Assembly: GCF_003952185.1 (NCBI RefSeq)
Contig: NZ_RXFS01000006.1
Span: 1-64,000 of the forward strand
Direction of reading: 5' to 3'
Length of the DNA stretch: 64,000 bases
From: Variovorax sp. 679
GTDB lineage: Bacteria > Pseudomonadota > Gammaproteobacteria > Burkholderiales > Burkholderiaceae_C
Shown: in pieces, positions 15,719 through 24,409 of the stretch
Position numbering within the stretch: the first letter of the stretch is position 1
How the letters are laid out: each line of letters begins with the position of its first letter
Translations under genes and position numbers: made by a program
The notes under the pieces: model-generated
Seen by the model: the letters and a program-made list of their open reading frames with translations, nothing else
Told to the model about the DNA's origin: nothing
Database searches by the model: none

Positions 15719-16684
15719 GTGTCAGCCATGAACTTTGCGCGCCTGAAGATGCGCCACCTGCAATGCCTCGTGATGGTGGCGCAGGAGCGAAACCTCGTGC
15801 GCGCCGCCAAGGCGCTGTCGCTCACGCAGCCGGCCGTTTCCAAGACGGTTGCGGAGCTGGAGGAGATCGTCGGCCGCCAGCTGCTGCTGCGCCGCCGCCG
15901 GGGCGTGGAGCTCACGCCGGCCGCCGAGGTGCTGGTGCGCCATGCCGTCTCGGCGTTGCGCGGGCTGCGCGAAGGGATGGGACTGGCCATGGACCAGCCC
16001 GAGGCCGACCAGCTTCGCGTGGCCGTCGGCGCGCTGCCGAACATGGTGGCCAACCTGCTGCCGGAGGTGGTCGCCACGCTGCATGCCTCGCAGCCCGCGC
16101 TGCGGGTGCGCGTGGTGAGCGGCACCAACGCGCAGCTGATGACGCAGCTGCGCCAGGGTGAAATCGACCTGGTGCTGGGCCGCCTCGCGCAGGCCTCGGC
16201 CATGGCCGACCTGGCCTTCGAGCAGCTTTACAGCGAACCGTTGTTGCTGGTGGCGCGGCCCGGGCACCCGCTGGCGGCGCGGCGCAAGCCGCCGCTCGAT
16301 GCGCTGGCAAGCCATCCGCTGGTGCTGCCGGTGTCGGGCACGCTGATACGGCACACGGCCGATGCCTTCCTCATCGCGCAGGGCATGGCGCTGCCCGGCC
16401 GGCTGGTAGAGGCCACCGACACCAGCTTCGTGCTGGGGCTGCTGCGGCGCTCCGACGCCGTGTGGTTCGCGCCGCAGGGCGCGGTCGAAGAGCTGATCGC
16501 GCGCGGGGAACTCAAGCGGCTGGCCATCGACACCACGAGCACCGAAGGGCCGGTGGGGCTGACCGTGCGGCGCAGCGACGCGCCGGGCGAGGGCGCGCGG
16601 CTGCTGATCGAGGCAATCCGCGAGGTGGCGGCTGCGCGGAAGAACCCGGTTGCCCCGAAGGCTTCAGGGGTTCTTAATAAATAG
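15719..16684 (+). CDS. LysR-family transcriptional regulator
   Basis: A 321-residue LysR regulator. The helix-turn-helix lies near the N-terminus (NLVRAAKALSLTQPAVSKTV then AELEEIVGRQLLLRR), and the effector domain includes LRVAVGALPNMVANLLPEVV and DLVLGRLAQ, a pattern close to the GbpR/PcaQ-like branch. A GTG at 15719 is chosen as start because AAGGA lies 8 bases upstream; the frame also has TTG 15689 and ATG 15728. It is divergent from the Bug-Bug-sulfatase operon and is its likely activator. Confidence 0.88.
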   Translation: MSAMNFARLKMRHLQCLVMVAQERNLVRAAKALSLTQPAVSKTVAELEEIVGRQLLLRRRRGVELTPAAEVLVRHAVSALRGLREGMGLAMDQPEADQLRVAVGALPNMVANLLPEVVATLHASQPALRVRVVSGTNAQLMTQLRQGEIDLVLGRLAQASAMADLAFEQLYSEPLLLVARPGHPLAARRKPPLDALASHPLVLPVSGTLIRHTADAFLIAQGMALPGRLVEATDTSFVLGLLRRSDAVWFAPQGAVEELIARGELKRLAIDTTSTEGPVGLTVRRSDAPGEGARLLIEAIREVAAARKNPVAPKASGVLNK

Positions 16685-16687
16685 ATC

Positions 16688-16699
16688 GACTAGTTAGTC
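16688..16699. promoter_or_regulatory. Candidate TetR operator (GACTA-GT-TAGTC)
   Basis: A perfect 5-2-5 inverted repeat 39 bases before the TetR start at 16739. TetR proteins commonly repress themselves from palindromes of this size in this position. Confidence 0.5.
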
Positions 16700-16738
16700 T
16701 AATAATTGGCGCATGACCGCACACCCCAAGTCAGCGCC

Positions 16739-17344
16739 ATGAGAAAGATCGACCCCGAACGCCAGCAGGCCAAGCGCCGCCAGATCATGGAGGCCGCAGG
16801 CAATTGCTTCGCGCGGCGCGGCTTCCATGCCACCACCACCGCCGAGATCTGCGCCGAGGCCGGCATGAGCCCCGGCAACCTCTTCCACTATTTCGACAGC
16901 AAGAGCGCCATCGTCGAGGCCATCGTCGAAGAGGAGCGCGCCGACACCGCCGCGTACTTCGCTGCGCTCGACGAGTCTTCCGACCTGCTGGAGGCGCTGC
17001 TCGACTTTCTCGATGCGGTAATGGCCTTCGCGGCCGACAAGACCTACGCCCGGCTGGCGCTCGAAATCGCCGCAGAAGCGACGCGCAACCCGGCCATCAA
17101 CACCCAGATGGCAGCCGGCGACGCGCAGACTCGCGCCGACATCGCCAGGCTGCTGCGCGGCGCCATGGCGCGCGGGCAGGTCGACGCAAGCCTCGACCCC
17201 GAACAGGCCGCGAGCTGGATCGTCGCGCTGATCGATGGCGTGTTCTCGCGCCTCGCCATGGACGCGGGGTTCGATCCGCAGCGCGAGGCTCCGATGCTGC
17301 GGCTCGTGGTGAGCCGCTTCCTGAAGGCCGGGAGCGCCCGATGA
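16739..17344 (+). CDS. TetR-family transcriptional regulator
   Basis: A 201-residue TetR regulator. The DNA-binding domain spans residues 10-56: RRQIMEAAGNCFARRGFHAT, then TTAEICAEAGMSPGNLFHYF, the standard helix-turn-helix. The C-terminal ligand domain is all helical. ATG 16739 is preferred to the in-frame TTG at 16706, which lies closer to the operator dyad. Its stop overlaps the start of the next gene (ATGA), so it is co-transcribed with the SDR enzyme and probably regulates it. Confidence 0.88.
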   Translation: MRKIDPERQQAKRRQIMEAAGNCFARRGFHATTTAEICAEAGMSPGNLFHYFDSKSAIVEAIVEEERADTAAYFAALDESSDLLEALLDFLDAVMAFAADKTYARLALEIAAEATRNPAINTQMAAGDAQTRADIARLLRGAMARGQVDASLDPEQAASWIVALIDGVFSRLAMDAGFDPQREAPMLRLVVSRFLKAGSAR

Positions 17345-18231
17345 GCGCCTTCGCTTCTGCGCCGGTGTCCCTCCATGCATACGCACCGGCGCAGCGCCCC
17401 GCCTGGGACCGCGCCAACGGCCGAGTGTTCGGCAAGGTGGCGCTGGTGACGGGCGCGGCTTCGGGCATCGGGCGCGCGGCCGTGCTGCGGCTGGCCGCCG
17501 AGGGCGCGACCGTCGTTGCCACCGACATCGACGAGAAGGGCGGCGAGGAAACCGCCAGCCTTGCGCGCGCCACGGGCGGGCGCGCCATGTTCGTCGCGCA
17601 CGACGTGAGCAGCGAGGTCGCGTGGAAGGAGGTGATCGACGTGGTCGTCGCCGCCCATGGTGCGTTGCACGTGCTCGTGAACAACGCCGGCATCGCGCTC
17701 GCGGGCAGCACCTTCGAGATGAGCGTGGAAGACTGGCGCCGCCAGCTCGCGGTGAATCTCGACGGCGTGTTCCTGGGCCTGAAGCATGGCGTGCCGCTGA
17801 TGTCGAGTTCGGGCGGAGGCTCTGTCGTCAACATGTCGTCGACTGCCGGCCTGGTCGGCAACGCGGGGCTGTCGGCCTACTCGGCCAGCAAGGGCGGCGT
17901 GCGCATGCTCTCCAAGTCGGTGGCGCTGGAGTGCGCCCGCGCGCGCAACGGCGTGCGGGTCAACTCGCTGCACCCGGGTGTGATCGACACGCCGATCTGG
18001 AGCACGAATGCCCGCGCGCAGCAGCAACAGCAAGGCGGCGGCGTGGCGTGCGGTTTGAAAAGACTCTGGCGCCGCGCGGTCCTCGGCGCGGCGGGGCGCA
18101 ACGCGGTGCCGCTCGGCCATGCCGGCACGGTGCTCGACGTTGCCAACGCCATCCTCTATCTCGCCAGCGACGAGTCGCGCTACGTGACCGGCAGCGAGCT
18201 CGTCATCGACGGCGGCTTGACCGCCGCCTGA
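17341..18231 (+). CDS. Short-chain dehydrogenase/reductase (SDR)
   Basis: A 296-residue classical SDR. Cofactor motif TGAASGIG lies near residue 40, NNAG follows, the catalytic Ser is in NMSSTAG, and Tyr-x3-Lys is in YSASKGG. The Asp after the second strand (VVATDIDE) points to NAD(H) rather than NADP(H). It has an extra 30 or so residues at the N-terminus and an insertion (ARAQQQQQGGGVACGLKRL) in the substrate loop. Enzymes of this type oxidise secondary alcohols or steroids; the substrate is unknown. It is translationally coupled to the TetR gene. Confidence 0.88.
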   Translation: MSAFASAPVSLHAYAPAQRPAWDRANGRVFGKVALVTGAASGIGRAAVLRLAAEGATVVATDIDEKGGEETASLARATGGRAMFVAHDVSSEVAWKEVIDVVVAAHGALHVLVNNAGIALAGSTFEMSVEDWRRQLAVNLDGVFLGLKHGVPLMSSSGGGSVVNMSSTAGLVGNAGLSAYSASKGGVRMLSKSVALECARARNGVRVNSLHPGVIDTPIWSTNARAQQQQQGGGVACGLKRLWRRAVLGAAGRNAVPLGHAGTVLDVANAILYLASDESRYVTGSELVIDGGLTAA

Positions 18232-18234
18232 CGC

Positions 18235-19512
18235 ATGCAGGGCATGCAGAAAGAAAACATGTCGTCGTTACCGAATCTCCCGGCGCAGCCCGGAGCCGCG
18301 CGAGGCCGCGAGCGCCAGTCGCTGGTCGATGCCCTGCGCGGCTTCGCGCTGCTCGGCATCCTCGTGGTGAACATCGCGAGCTTTTCCTCGACCTACTACG
18401 GCGTGGGCATCCCGGACCCGATGGCGCAGTCGGTGCTCGAGCGTGCCGCCTTGCTCGTGCGCACGCTGGTCTTCGAGACCAAGTTCTACCTGCTGTTCTC
18501 GTTCCTCTTCGGCTACAGCTTCACGCTGCAGATGCAATCGGCCGAGCGCGAAGGCAAGGCTTTCGCGCCGCGCATGGGGCGGCGGCTGGTGGGGTTGTGG
18601 GTGCTGGGGCTGGTGCATGCCGTGGTGCTGTACCACGGCGACATCCTCACCACCTACGCGGTGCTGGGTGCGGTGCTGCTTGTGCTGCGGCGGCGCGGCG
18701 ATGTTTTCATGGCGCGCTGCGCCATCGGGCTGGTGCTGGCCACTTCGCTGCTGTGGGCGGGCATCGGCCTTCTGCTGGAGAAGGCGGGCATTCCGTCGGA
18801 TACGCGCACCGCCTATGCGGACGCGGTCGCCGCGCTGGCTGCGTACCGGGGAACGCCACTCACGGTGATCGTGCAGCACCTGCGCGAGCTGTCGCAGATC
18901 TGGTGGATCACCGGGCTGGTGCAGGCGCCTACCGCGCTGGCGATGTTCTTCGCGGGCTTCATCGCGGGGCGGCGCGAGCTTTTCGTGAATGCCGATGCGT
19001 ACCGGCCGCTGTTCCGGCGCATGTTGCTGTGGGGACTGGTCATCGGGGTACCGGGAGCGGCCGTGTATGCCTTCCCGTCGATCCGGCTGGACAACACGGT
19101 CAGGGAGCTCTACGGGCTCGCGGCTACGTTGCTGACGGCACCGTTCCTTACGGCAGCCTATGCGGCCGGGCTCGTGCTGCTGATGATGACGCCGCGCGGT
19201 CGCGTGCTCGAAGGCGTGCTGGCGCCGGCGGGCCGCATGGCGCTGACCAACTACCTGATGCAGTCGCTGATTTGCGCTTGGCTCTTCCTGGCCTACGGAC
19301 TGCGCTGGATCGGCACCATGGGGCCGCTCGCCGCCACGGGCATAGCTTTCGTCATCTTCGCGGCGCAGCTCGTGCTGAGCCGCTGGTGGCTGGGCCGTTT
19401 CGTCTACGGGCCGGTCGAATGGCTGCTGCGCGCGTTCACGAACCTGGAGCTTCCGCCGATGCGCCGCAAGCCGGCCGCACAGGCTCAGCGCGGCAGCAGC
19501 GTCGAGAGCTGA
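18235..19512 (+). CDS. DUF418-domain membrane protein (YeiB-like)
   Basis: A 425-residue polytopic membrane protein. It opens with the family hallmark SLVDALRGFALLGILVVNIA, has about eight to ten membrane helices, and ends with the DUF418 region (GRMALTNYLMQSLICAWLFL then WWLGRFVYGPVEWLLRAFTN). The function of this family is unsettled. It begins 3 bases after the SDR stop, so it is probably in the same transcript. ATG 18259 is an alternative start. The 3' end overlaps the convergent LysE gene by 28 bases. Confidence 0.85.
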   Translation: MQGMQKENMSSLPNLPAQPGAARGRERQSLVDALRGFALLGILVVNIASFSSTYYGVGIPDPMAQSVLERAALLVRTLVFETKFYLLFSFLFGYSFTLQMQSAEREGKAFAPRMGRRLVGLWVLGLVHAVVLYHGDILTTYAVLGAVLLVLRRRGDVFMARCAIGLVLATSLLWAGIGLLLEKAGIPSDTRTAYADAVAALAAYRGTPLTVIVQHLRELSQIWWITGLVQAPTALAMFFAGFIAGRRELFVNADAYRPLFRRMLLWGLVIGVPGAAVYAFPSIRLDNTVRELYGLAATLLTAPFLTAAYAAGLVLLMMTPRGRVLEGVLAPAGRMALTNYLMQSLICAWLFLAYGLRWIGTMGPLAATGIAFVIFAAQLVLSRWWLGRFVYGPVEWLLRAFTNLELPPMRRKPAAQAQRGSSVES

Positions 19513-20105
19513 TAGACGGCGAAGGCCAGCAGGATCGCGCCCGAGAGCCGGTTGATCGACTGCATGGTCTTGGCGCTCAGCTTGTGCCGCACCGACGACA
19601 CCAGCGTCGAGAGCCCGAGCCACCACAGCGCGGAGCCAAGGAACACGCCGAGCACCATCGTCGCGGCCGGAATACCGCCGCCGGTGTGGCCGGTCGAGAT
19701 GGTGGCGAACACCGCGACGAAGGACAGGATCGTCATCGGGTTCGCCAGCGTCAGCAGGAAGACCGACAGCGTGGCCTTCAGCGGCGTGGTGGCGTCCGCG
19801 GCCTGACGGGCCTGCGTGGCGACCGGCGCGCGAAGCAGCTGAACGCCCATCCATGCCAGGAAGGCCGCGCCGGCCAGCGCCAGCGGCACCCGTGCCGCCA
19901 CCATCGACGCGATGACGGCAGACACGCCCAGCGCGCCGATGGCGCCATAGCAGGCGTCGGCCAGCGCGGCGCCCAGCCCGCTGAGAAAGCCGATGGTGCG
20001 GCCGTGCGCGAGGGTGCGCTGGATGCAAAGCAGGCCGATGGGGCCGACCGGCGCGGCAATGGAGAGGCCGATGACGAGGGCCTTGAGGAAGAGGGTAGAG
20101 TCCAT
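19485..20105 (-). CDS. LysE-family amino-acid exporter
   Basis: A 206-residue, six-helix LysE/RhtB-type exporter. The N-terminus ALVIGLSIAAPVGPIGLLCI contains the conserved APVGP turn, and LANPMTILSFVAVF the conserved NP motif. The open frame extends to 20330, but ATG 20105 gives the standard family length. These proteins export amino acids or related metabolites. The divergent Lrp-type regulator at 20212 is the usual partner and probably senses the exported amino acid. Confidence 0.9.
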   Translation of the reverse strand: MDSTLFLKALVIGLSIAAPVGPIGLLCIQRTLAHGRTIGFLSGLGAALADACYGAIGALGVSAVIASMVAARVPLALAGAAFLAWMGVQLLRAPVATQARQAADATTPLKATLSVFLLTLANPMTILSFVAVFATISTGHTGGGIPAATMVLGVFLGSALWWLGLSTLVSSVRHKLSAKTMQSINRLSGAILLAFAVYQLSTLLPR

Positions 20106-20125
20106 TTGTAAATTGTCTTTACCTC

Positions 20126-20188
20126 TTCGCCTGAAGAAAATGGCGAAGCTCAGGCGGAATGCACCTCTTGCCTGAAATTCAAGGCGAA
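20126..20188. promoter_or_regulatory. Lrp-type operator region: two dyads and three GCCTGAA repeats
   Basis: The 106-bp gap between lysE-like and lrp-like genes holds TTCGCC-N10-GGCGAA (20126-20147) and a near-dyad centred on TGAAATTCA flanked by TTGCC and AGGCGAA (20167-20188). GCCTGAA recurs at 20129, 20170 and 20201, spaced 41 and 31 bases, about four and three helical turns. Phased sites like these suit cooperative wrapping by an Lrp octamer. Confidence 0.5.
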
Positions 20189-20211
20189 TCAATCGCCGGA
20201 GCCTGAAATCC

Positions 20212-20670
20212 ATGGAAATCGACAGCAAGAACTGGCAGATCCTCGAAGTGCTCCAGGCCGATGCGCGCACCTCGCTCACCGCCCTGGCGCGGCAGGTGGG
20301 CCTGTCGGTGCCCTCGACCTCGGAGCGCATGAAGCGGCTGGAAGAATCCGGCGTGCTGGCCGGCTATCGCGCAGTGGTGCCGCCGCGCAAGGCGGGCTAC
20401 ACGGTGATGGCGCTGGTCGGCATGACCACGCCGCAGCCCGACAAGGCGCGGCTGCTGAAGCTGCTCGAGGGCAGGAGCGAGGTGCTCGAATGCTTCCACG
20501 TGACGGGGCAGGACTCGTACGTGCTGAAGGTGGTGGCGCGCGACATCGAGCACCTCGAAGCCTTCGTGAGCAGCATCAACCACCTGGGCGAGACACGCAC
20601 TTCGATCGTGATGTCGGTGCCGATTCCGGCGCGCGCCGTGACCGCGCCTGACCCGGAACGCCAGGCTTAA
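20212..20670 (+). CDS. Lrp/AsnC-family transcriptional regulator
   Basis: A 152-residue regulator. The N-terminal helix-turn-helix is clear: DSKNWQILEVLQADARTSLT then LARQVGLSVPSTSERMKRLE. The RAM ligand-binding domain follows, with VLECFHVTGQDSYVLKVVAR. Length is standard. It is divergent from the LysE exporter, and the shared gap carries phased repeats. By analogy with other such pairs it activates export when an amino acid accumulates. The ligand is not readable from sequence. Confidence 0.92.
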   Translation: MEIDSKNWQILEVLQADARTSLTALARQVGLSVPSTSERMKRLEESGVLAGYRAVVPPRKAGYTVMALVGMTTPQPDKARLLKLLEGRSEVLECFHVTGQDSYVLKVVARDIEHLEAFVSSINHLGETRTSIVMSVPIPARAVTAPDPERQA

Positions 20671-21065
20671 GGCGGCGGAGGCAGCGGCCGCGACCACAGC
20701 CACGCCAGCACGCAGGCCATGCACCCGATGGCCAGCGAGGCGAGCCATGCGCGGTGCGCGGTGAACGACACGATCACGGCGCATGCCGCCATCGTGATGG
20801 TCGCGCTCCACTTGGCGCGGCGGCTCACGGTGCGGCCGTTGGCCCAGTTGTGCAGCAGCGGGCCGAAGAGGCGGTGGTTCAGCAGCCAGGCGTGCAGCCT
20901 GGGCGAGCTGCGCGCCGCGGCCCAGGCGGCCATCAGGATGAACACCGTGGTCGGCATGCCCGGCACGACCACGCCGATGAGCCCCAGCACCAGGCACAGC
21001 AGCGCGAAGGCGTACAGCAGGCCCCGGGTGAGCGCGGAGTGGCGTGGGCCGGGGACTGGCTTCAA
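20667..21065 (-). CDS. DUF454 (YbaN-like) small inner-membrane protein
   Basis: A 132-residue membrane protein. The motif LGLIGVVVPGMPTTVFILMA followed by ARSSPRLHAWLLNHRLFGPL is characteristic of DUF454/YbaN. There are three to four hydrophobic segments. The function is unknown. The start appears to be TTG at 21065, as no good in-frame ATG precedes the family motif. It lies 7 bases after the MscS gene and ends overlapping the convergent Lrp gene by 4 bases. Confidence 0.82.
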   Translation of the reverse strand: MKPVPGPRHSALTRGLLYAFALLCLVLGLIGVVVPGMPTTVFILMAAWAAARSSPRLHAWLLNHRLFGPLLHNWANGRTVSRRAKWSATITMAACAVIVSFTAHRAWLASLAIGCMACVLAWLWSRPLPPPP

Positions 21066-21072
21066 GGCCGCG

Positions 21073-22161
21073 TCAGGCCGGGGCCTGCCCTTGCGGTTGG
21101 TGCTGCAGCTCGCGTTCCGCGAAGTTGTCGGCCGAGATGCGCATCTTCGGCAGGAATTGCGGGTACTCGCGCTGCATGAAGTCGATGAGCCCTTCGCGCA
21201 CGCTGCAGCGCAGGTCGAAGGTCAGGCCCGAGGTGGCGGCCGTGCACAGCACGCGGATCTGCATGGTGCGCTCTGTCGCGTCGGTGACCCGCAGGTTGAA
21301 GAAGCGGCCGTCCCACTCGGGCGCGGCCTTCACGATGCGCTCGACTTCCTCGCGCAGTGGCGCGAGCGGCATGCCGTAGTCGACGTAGATGAACACGGCG
21401 CCCAGCAGCTGTGCCGAATGCCGCGTCCAGTTCTGGAACGGCTTCTCGATGAAGTAGGTGAGCGGCAGGATCAGCCGGCGCTCGTCCCAGATCTTCACGA
21501 CCACGAAGGTGCCGGTGATTTCCTCGACGCGGCCCCATTCGCCCTCGACCACCAGCACGTCGTCGATGCGGATCGGCTGCGCCAGCGCGATCTGCAGGCC
21601 GGCGATGAGGTTGCTGAACACCGGCTTGGCCGCGAGACCGGCCACGATGCCGATCACGCCCGCCGAAGCCAGCAGGCTTGCGCCCACCTGGCGCGCGCCC
21701 GGAAAGGTCATGAGCATCATCGCGCCGCCGGCCACGATGACCACCGACATGGCGGTGCGCGCCAGCACGCGGGTCTGCGTGAGCACGCGGCGGGCCTGCA
21801 GGTTGTCGGCGATGTCGGAAGGGTTCTGCGCGAGCACGCCGTCGGCGAAACCGCTGATGGCCTTCACCGTGAGCCAGGTGGTGGCTGCGATGAGCAGCAG
21901 GCCGTTCAGATGGCGCAAGTTGCCGATGAAGCGCAGGTCTTCCGGCGCGGCCTGGAGGATGAGCAGCAGCGCCACCAGCGGCAGTACCAGCCGCGCCGGC
22001 GCATTGCAGTTGAGCACCATCGCGTGCACCGCGGGCGCGGGACGGGTGATGCGCTTCAGCACAAGGCCGCCGATGCGGTGAGCCAGGAGAGCGAGCGGAA
22101 TGGCGACGAGGATGGCAACCCATGTGCCGAACCAGGGGTGGGCGAGTATCTCTTTGGTCAT
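21073..22161 (-). CDS. MscS-family mechanosensitive ion channel
   Basis: A 362-residue small-conductance mechanosensitive channel homologue. Four hydrophobic N-terminal segments precede the pore-lining helix and beta domain: SLLASAGVIGIVAGLAAKPV, then FSNLIAGLQIALAQPIRIDD and the VVVKIWDERRLILPLTYFIE stretch, which match the conserved MscS core. It should protect against hypo-osmotic shock. It is coupled to the upstream FUSC gene (TGATG overlap at 22159-22163). Confidence 0.92.
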   Translation of the reverse strand: MTKEILAHPWFGTWVAILVAIPLALLAHRIGGLVLKRITRPAPAVHAMVLNCNAPARLVLPLVALLLILQAAPEDLRFIGNLRHLNGLLLIAATTWLTVKAISGFADGVLAQNPSDIADNLQARRVLTQTRVLARTAMSVVIVAGGAMMLMTFPGARQVGASLLASAGVIGIVAGLAAKPVFSNLIAGLQIALAQPIRIDDVLVVEGEWGRVEEITGTFVVVKIWDERRLILPLTYFIEKPFQNWTRHSAQLLGAVFIYVDYGMPLAPLREEVERIVKAAPEWDGRFFNLRVTDATERTMQIRVLCTAATSGLTFDLRCSVREGLIDFMQREYPQFLPKMRISADNFAERELQHQPQGQAPA

Positions 22162-24407
22162 CAGGCGGTGGTCGTCTTCGCTTGTTCTGTTGTCTCGTTC
22201 AGAGGTTGAAGAATGCGCGCCGCGTCGTCGCGCAGCTGCGTGGCGAGTGCCGTTGCCAGGTCGAGCCTGCGAAGCAGCCAGGGGCTGATGTCGTTGTCGA
22301 ACGGGTCGGGCAGGGGGATCGGGCCGCCGACCGTGGTCGAACCGGCGCTCTCGGGGTGGGAGGGACCGGTGGTGGGAATAGTTCCGATGGCCGCCTCGAT
22401 GCGTTGCGCGGTGCGGCTGATGGGGCCTTCGACCTCAGCCGGCGTGAGGCGGTCTCGGCGCAGCACCAGCATCGACTTCACGGCGCTGAGCTGCGCGAGA
22501 AGCTGGTAGCTGTGGGCCTGCAGGTGCTCGAGCGGCTCCAGCGGCGGCTGCACCGCGCGCGGCTCCGAGAGCGAGCGCTGCGTCGCCTGCACCAGCGCCG
22601 AGAGGCTGTCGTAGGCCTCGCGGCGCGCGAGGCGCCATTCGAGCTCGGGGCTGCTGTCGATGGCCTTGAGCTGGCCGAGGCCGAGTGCGAGCCGCGCATG
22701 CCGTGCCTGCGCGGTGAGCACGCGCGAGACCAGCGCCGGGATCTGCGTACGCTCCCACGAGGGCAGCACGTAGCAGAAGCCCCAGGCCAGCGCCGCGCCG
22801 ATCAGCGTGTCGGCGATGCGCTCGAACAGCGCGAAGATCGGCGCCACGCCCACGTTCAGCATGTGGGCCTGCACCAGGCCGAGCACGGTGGCGGCCACTG
22901 CGGTGATGAGGTAGCGCCGCACCGCGAAGCTGTGCGCGATGGCCTGCGCCACCGTCACGATGACCAGCAGCGCCAGCGCCGACGGGTGCGCCGACAGCAG
23001 CCCCACCGCGAGCACGCAGCCCAGCAGCGTGCCGGCCACGCGCGCGTTGCGCCGCTCCAGCGTCTGCGAGAGGCTGCCGCGCAGAACGACCACGATGGTC
23101 AGCAGGATCCAGTAGTCGTGCGAGCCCCAGGGCATCGACACCGCGATGGCGTAGCCGGCCGCGATGGCCAGCGCGGCGCGGATGGCGTGGCGCAGCGGCG
23201 GCTGGTCCCAGCTCCACAGCGTGAAGAAGGGGCGCAGCGACCAGTCGGTGGGGCTCACGAAGAGCTGCCAGTTGGCGCGCACCACGGCGAGGTTGGGCTC
23301 GGCGTCGCCGCGTGCCATGGCCGACAGGCGCAGCACCTCGTCGTTGATGTGGCCGATGCGGCTGGCCAGCCCGCGCGCGAGCATGGCGGCGGTGGGGCCG
23401 ATGTGGCCGCCGCTGGCGGTGCTGTCGTCCGCCGAGACGTGGATGGCCGCGAGGCGCGGACGGCGATCGGCCACGGCGTCGGGGTGGCGGCCCATCATGA
23501 GGGCGTCGGCAAGCGCGATGGTCTCGTCGGAAAGCTCTTCAAGCACTCGGCGCATCTCGATGAGCGCGTCGGCATGCGCGGGGTGGGCGCGCAGGGTGTC
23601 GAGGTCGAGCTCGCTGGCCAGCAGCTGGTCGCGCATCTCGAGCACGATCACCAGCATGGCGGCCAGGCGCTGGCGGCGTGGCGTGCGCGGCGATTCGAGC
23701 ACGATGTCGCGCGTGGCCTGCAGCTGGTCGGCCAGCGCAGCCTGCTCGCGCAGCAGCTGGCCGAGCATGGGCGCGGGGGTGTCGCGCACGTCGCGGGTCT
23801 CGTCCTGCGGCAGGAACTGGCTGGCCTCGGTGCGCATGAGCGCAGCTAGCGAATACAGCACGTCGGCCACCGACTGGGTGCGGAAGCGCCCGTTGAGCGC
23901 CAGGTTGGCGAGCGTGGCCCAGATCACGTACAGGCCCGCGCCAATGCCGAAGTGCCAGGTGCGCTCGATCGCGTCGGCCATGCCGGAGGGCGGCGGCGTG
24001 GCCATGGAGAACACCATCGAGAACATCACCGCGATGGCGATCGGGATGCCCCGCTTGCCCCAGGCCATGGCCAGGAAGGCGACGAAGGTGGCCGGCACCA
24101 GCAGCAGCCCGAGGCGGATCGGTGCGCTGTGCAGCATCTGCACGGCGAAGAAGAGCGGCAGGCCGATGAGCGGCGCCGGCAGCATCTGGAAGAACTTGCC
24201 GCGGCGCGGGCCGGGCAGGTCGGGCGGCGCGGTGACGATCACGCCGGTGGCGGCGGCCGAGGCCGCGAGGGTGCCCAGCCAGAGATGGACCCCGCCCGAG
24301 ATGAACAGCAGGCCCAGCGCGACGGTGAGCCCGCTCGCGACGTAGTGGCTCAGCGCGATGCGCAGAGCGGCACGGACCCGGGGCGCTGCGTTGCTGGGCC
24401 CCAGCAT
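22161..24407 (-). CDS. FUSC-family inner-membrane protein (aromatic acid exporter-like)
   Basis: A 748-residue membrane protein with two blocks of about five to six helices, each followed by a cytoplasmic helical domain: block 1 after IALSHYVASGLTVALGLLFI, block 2 around YAIAVSMPWGSHDYWILLTI (the FUSC core). This is the YccC/AaeB-like layout and suggests export of aromatic carboxylates or related compounds, not proven here. The open frame continues upstream, but ATG 24407 follows the suhB stop by 2 bases, giving coupled translation. Confidence 0.87.
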   Translation of the reverse strand: MLGPSNAAPRVRAALRIALSHYVASGLTVALGLLFISGGVHLWLGTLAASAAATGVIVTAPPDLPGPRRGKFFQMLPAPLIGLPLFFAVQMLHSAPIRLGLLLVPATFVAFLAMAWGKRGIPIAIAVMFSMVFSMATPPPSGMADAIERTWHFGIGAGLYVIWATLANLALNGRFRTQSVADVLYSLAALMRTEASQFLPQDETRDVRDTPAPMLGQLLREQAALADQLQATRDIVLESPRTPRRQRLAAMLVIVLEMRDQLLASELDLDTLRAHPAHADALIEMRRVLEELSDETIALADALMMGRHPDAVADRRPRLAAIHVSADDSTASGGHIGPTAAMLARGLASRIGHINDEVLRLSAMARGDAEPNLAVVRANWQLFVSPTDWSLRPFFTLWSWDQPPLRHAIRAALAIAAGYAIAVSMPWGSHDYWILLTIVVVLRGSLSQTLERRNARVAGTLLGCVLAVGLLSAHPSALALLVIVTVAQAIAHSFAVRRYLITAVAATVLGLVQAHMLNVGVAPIFALFERIADTLIGAALAWGFCYVLPSWERTQIPALVSRVLTAQARHARLALGLGQLKAIDSSPELEWRLARREAYDSLSALVQATQRSLSEPRAVQPPLEPLEHLQAHSYQLLAQLSAVKSMLVLRRDRLTPAEVEGPISRTAQRIEAAIGTIPTTGPSHPESAGSTTVGGPIPLPDPFDNDISPWLLRRLDLATALATQLRDDAARILQPLNETTEQAKTTTA

Positions 24408-24409
24408 CG

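Noticed and set aside
17622..20111. An 829-codon plus-strand open frame
   Set aside because: It runs out of frame through the SDR, DUF418 and antisense LysE genes, all of which have clear family motifs in other frames.
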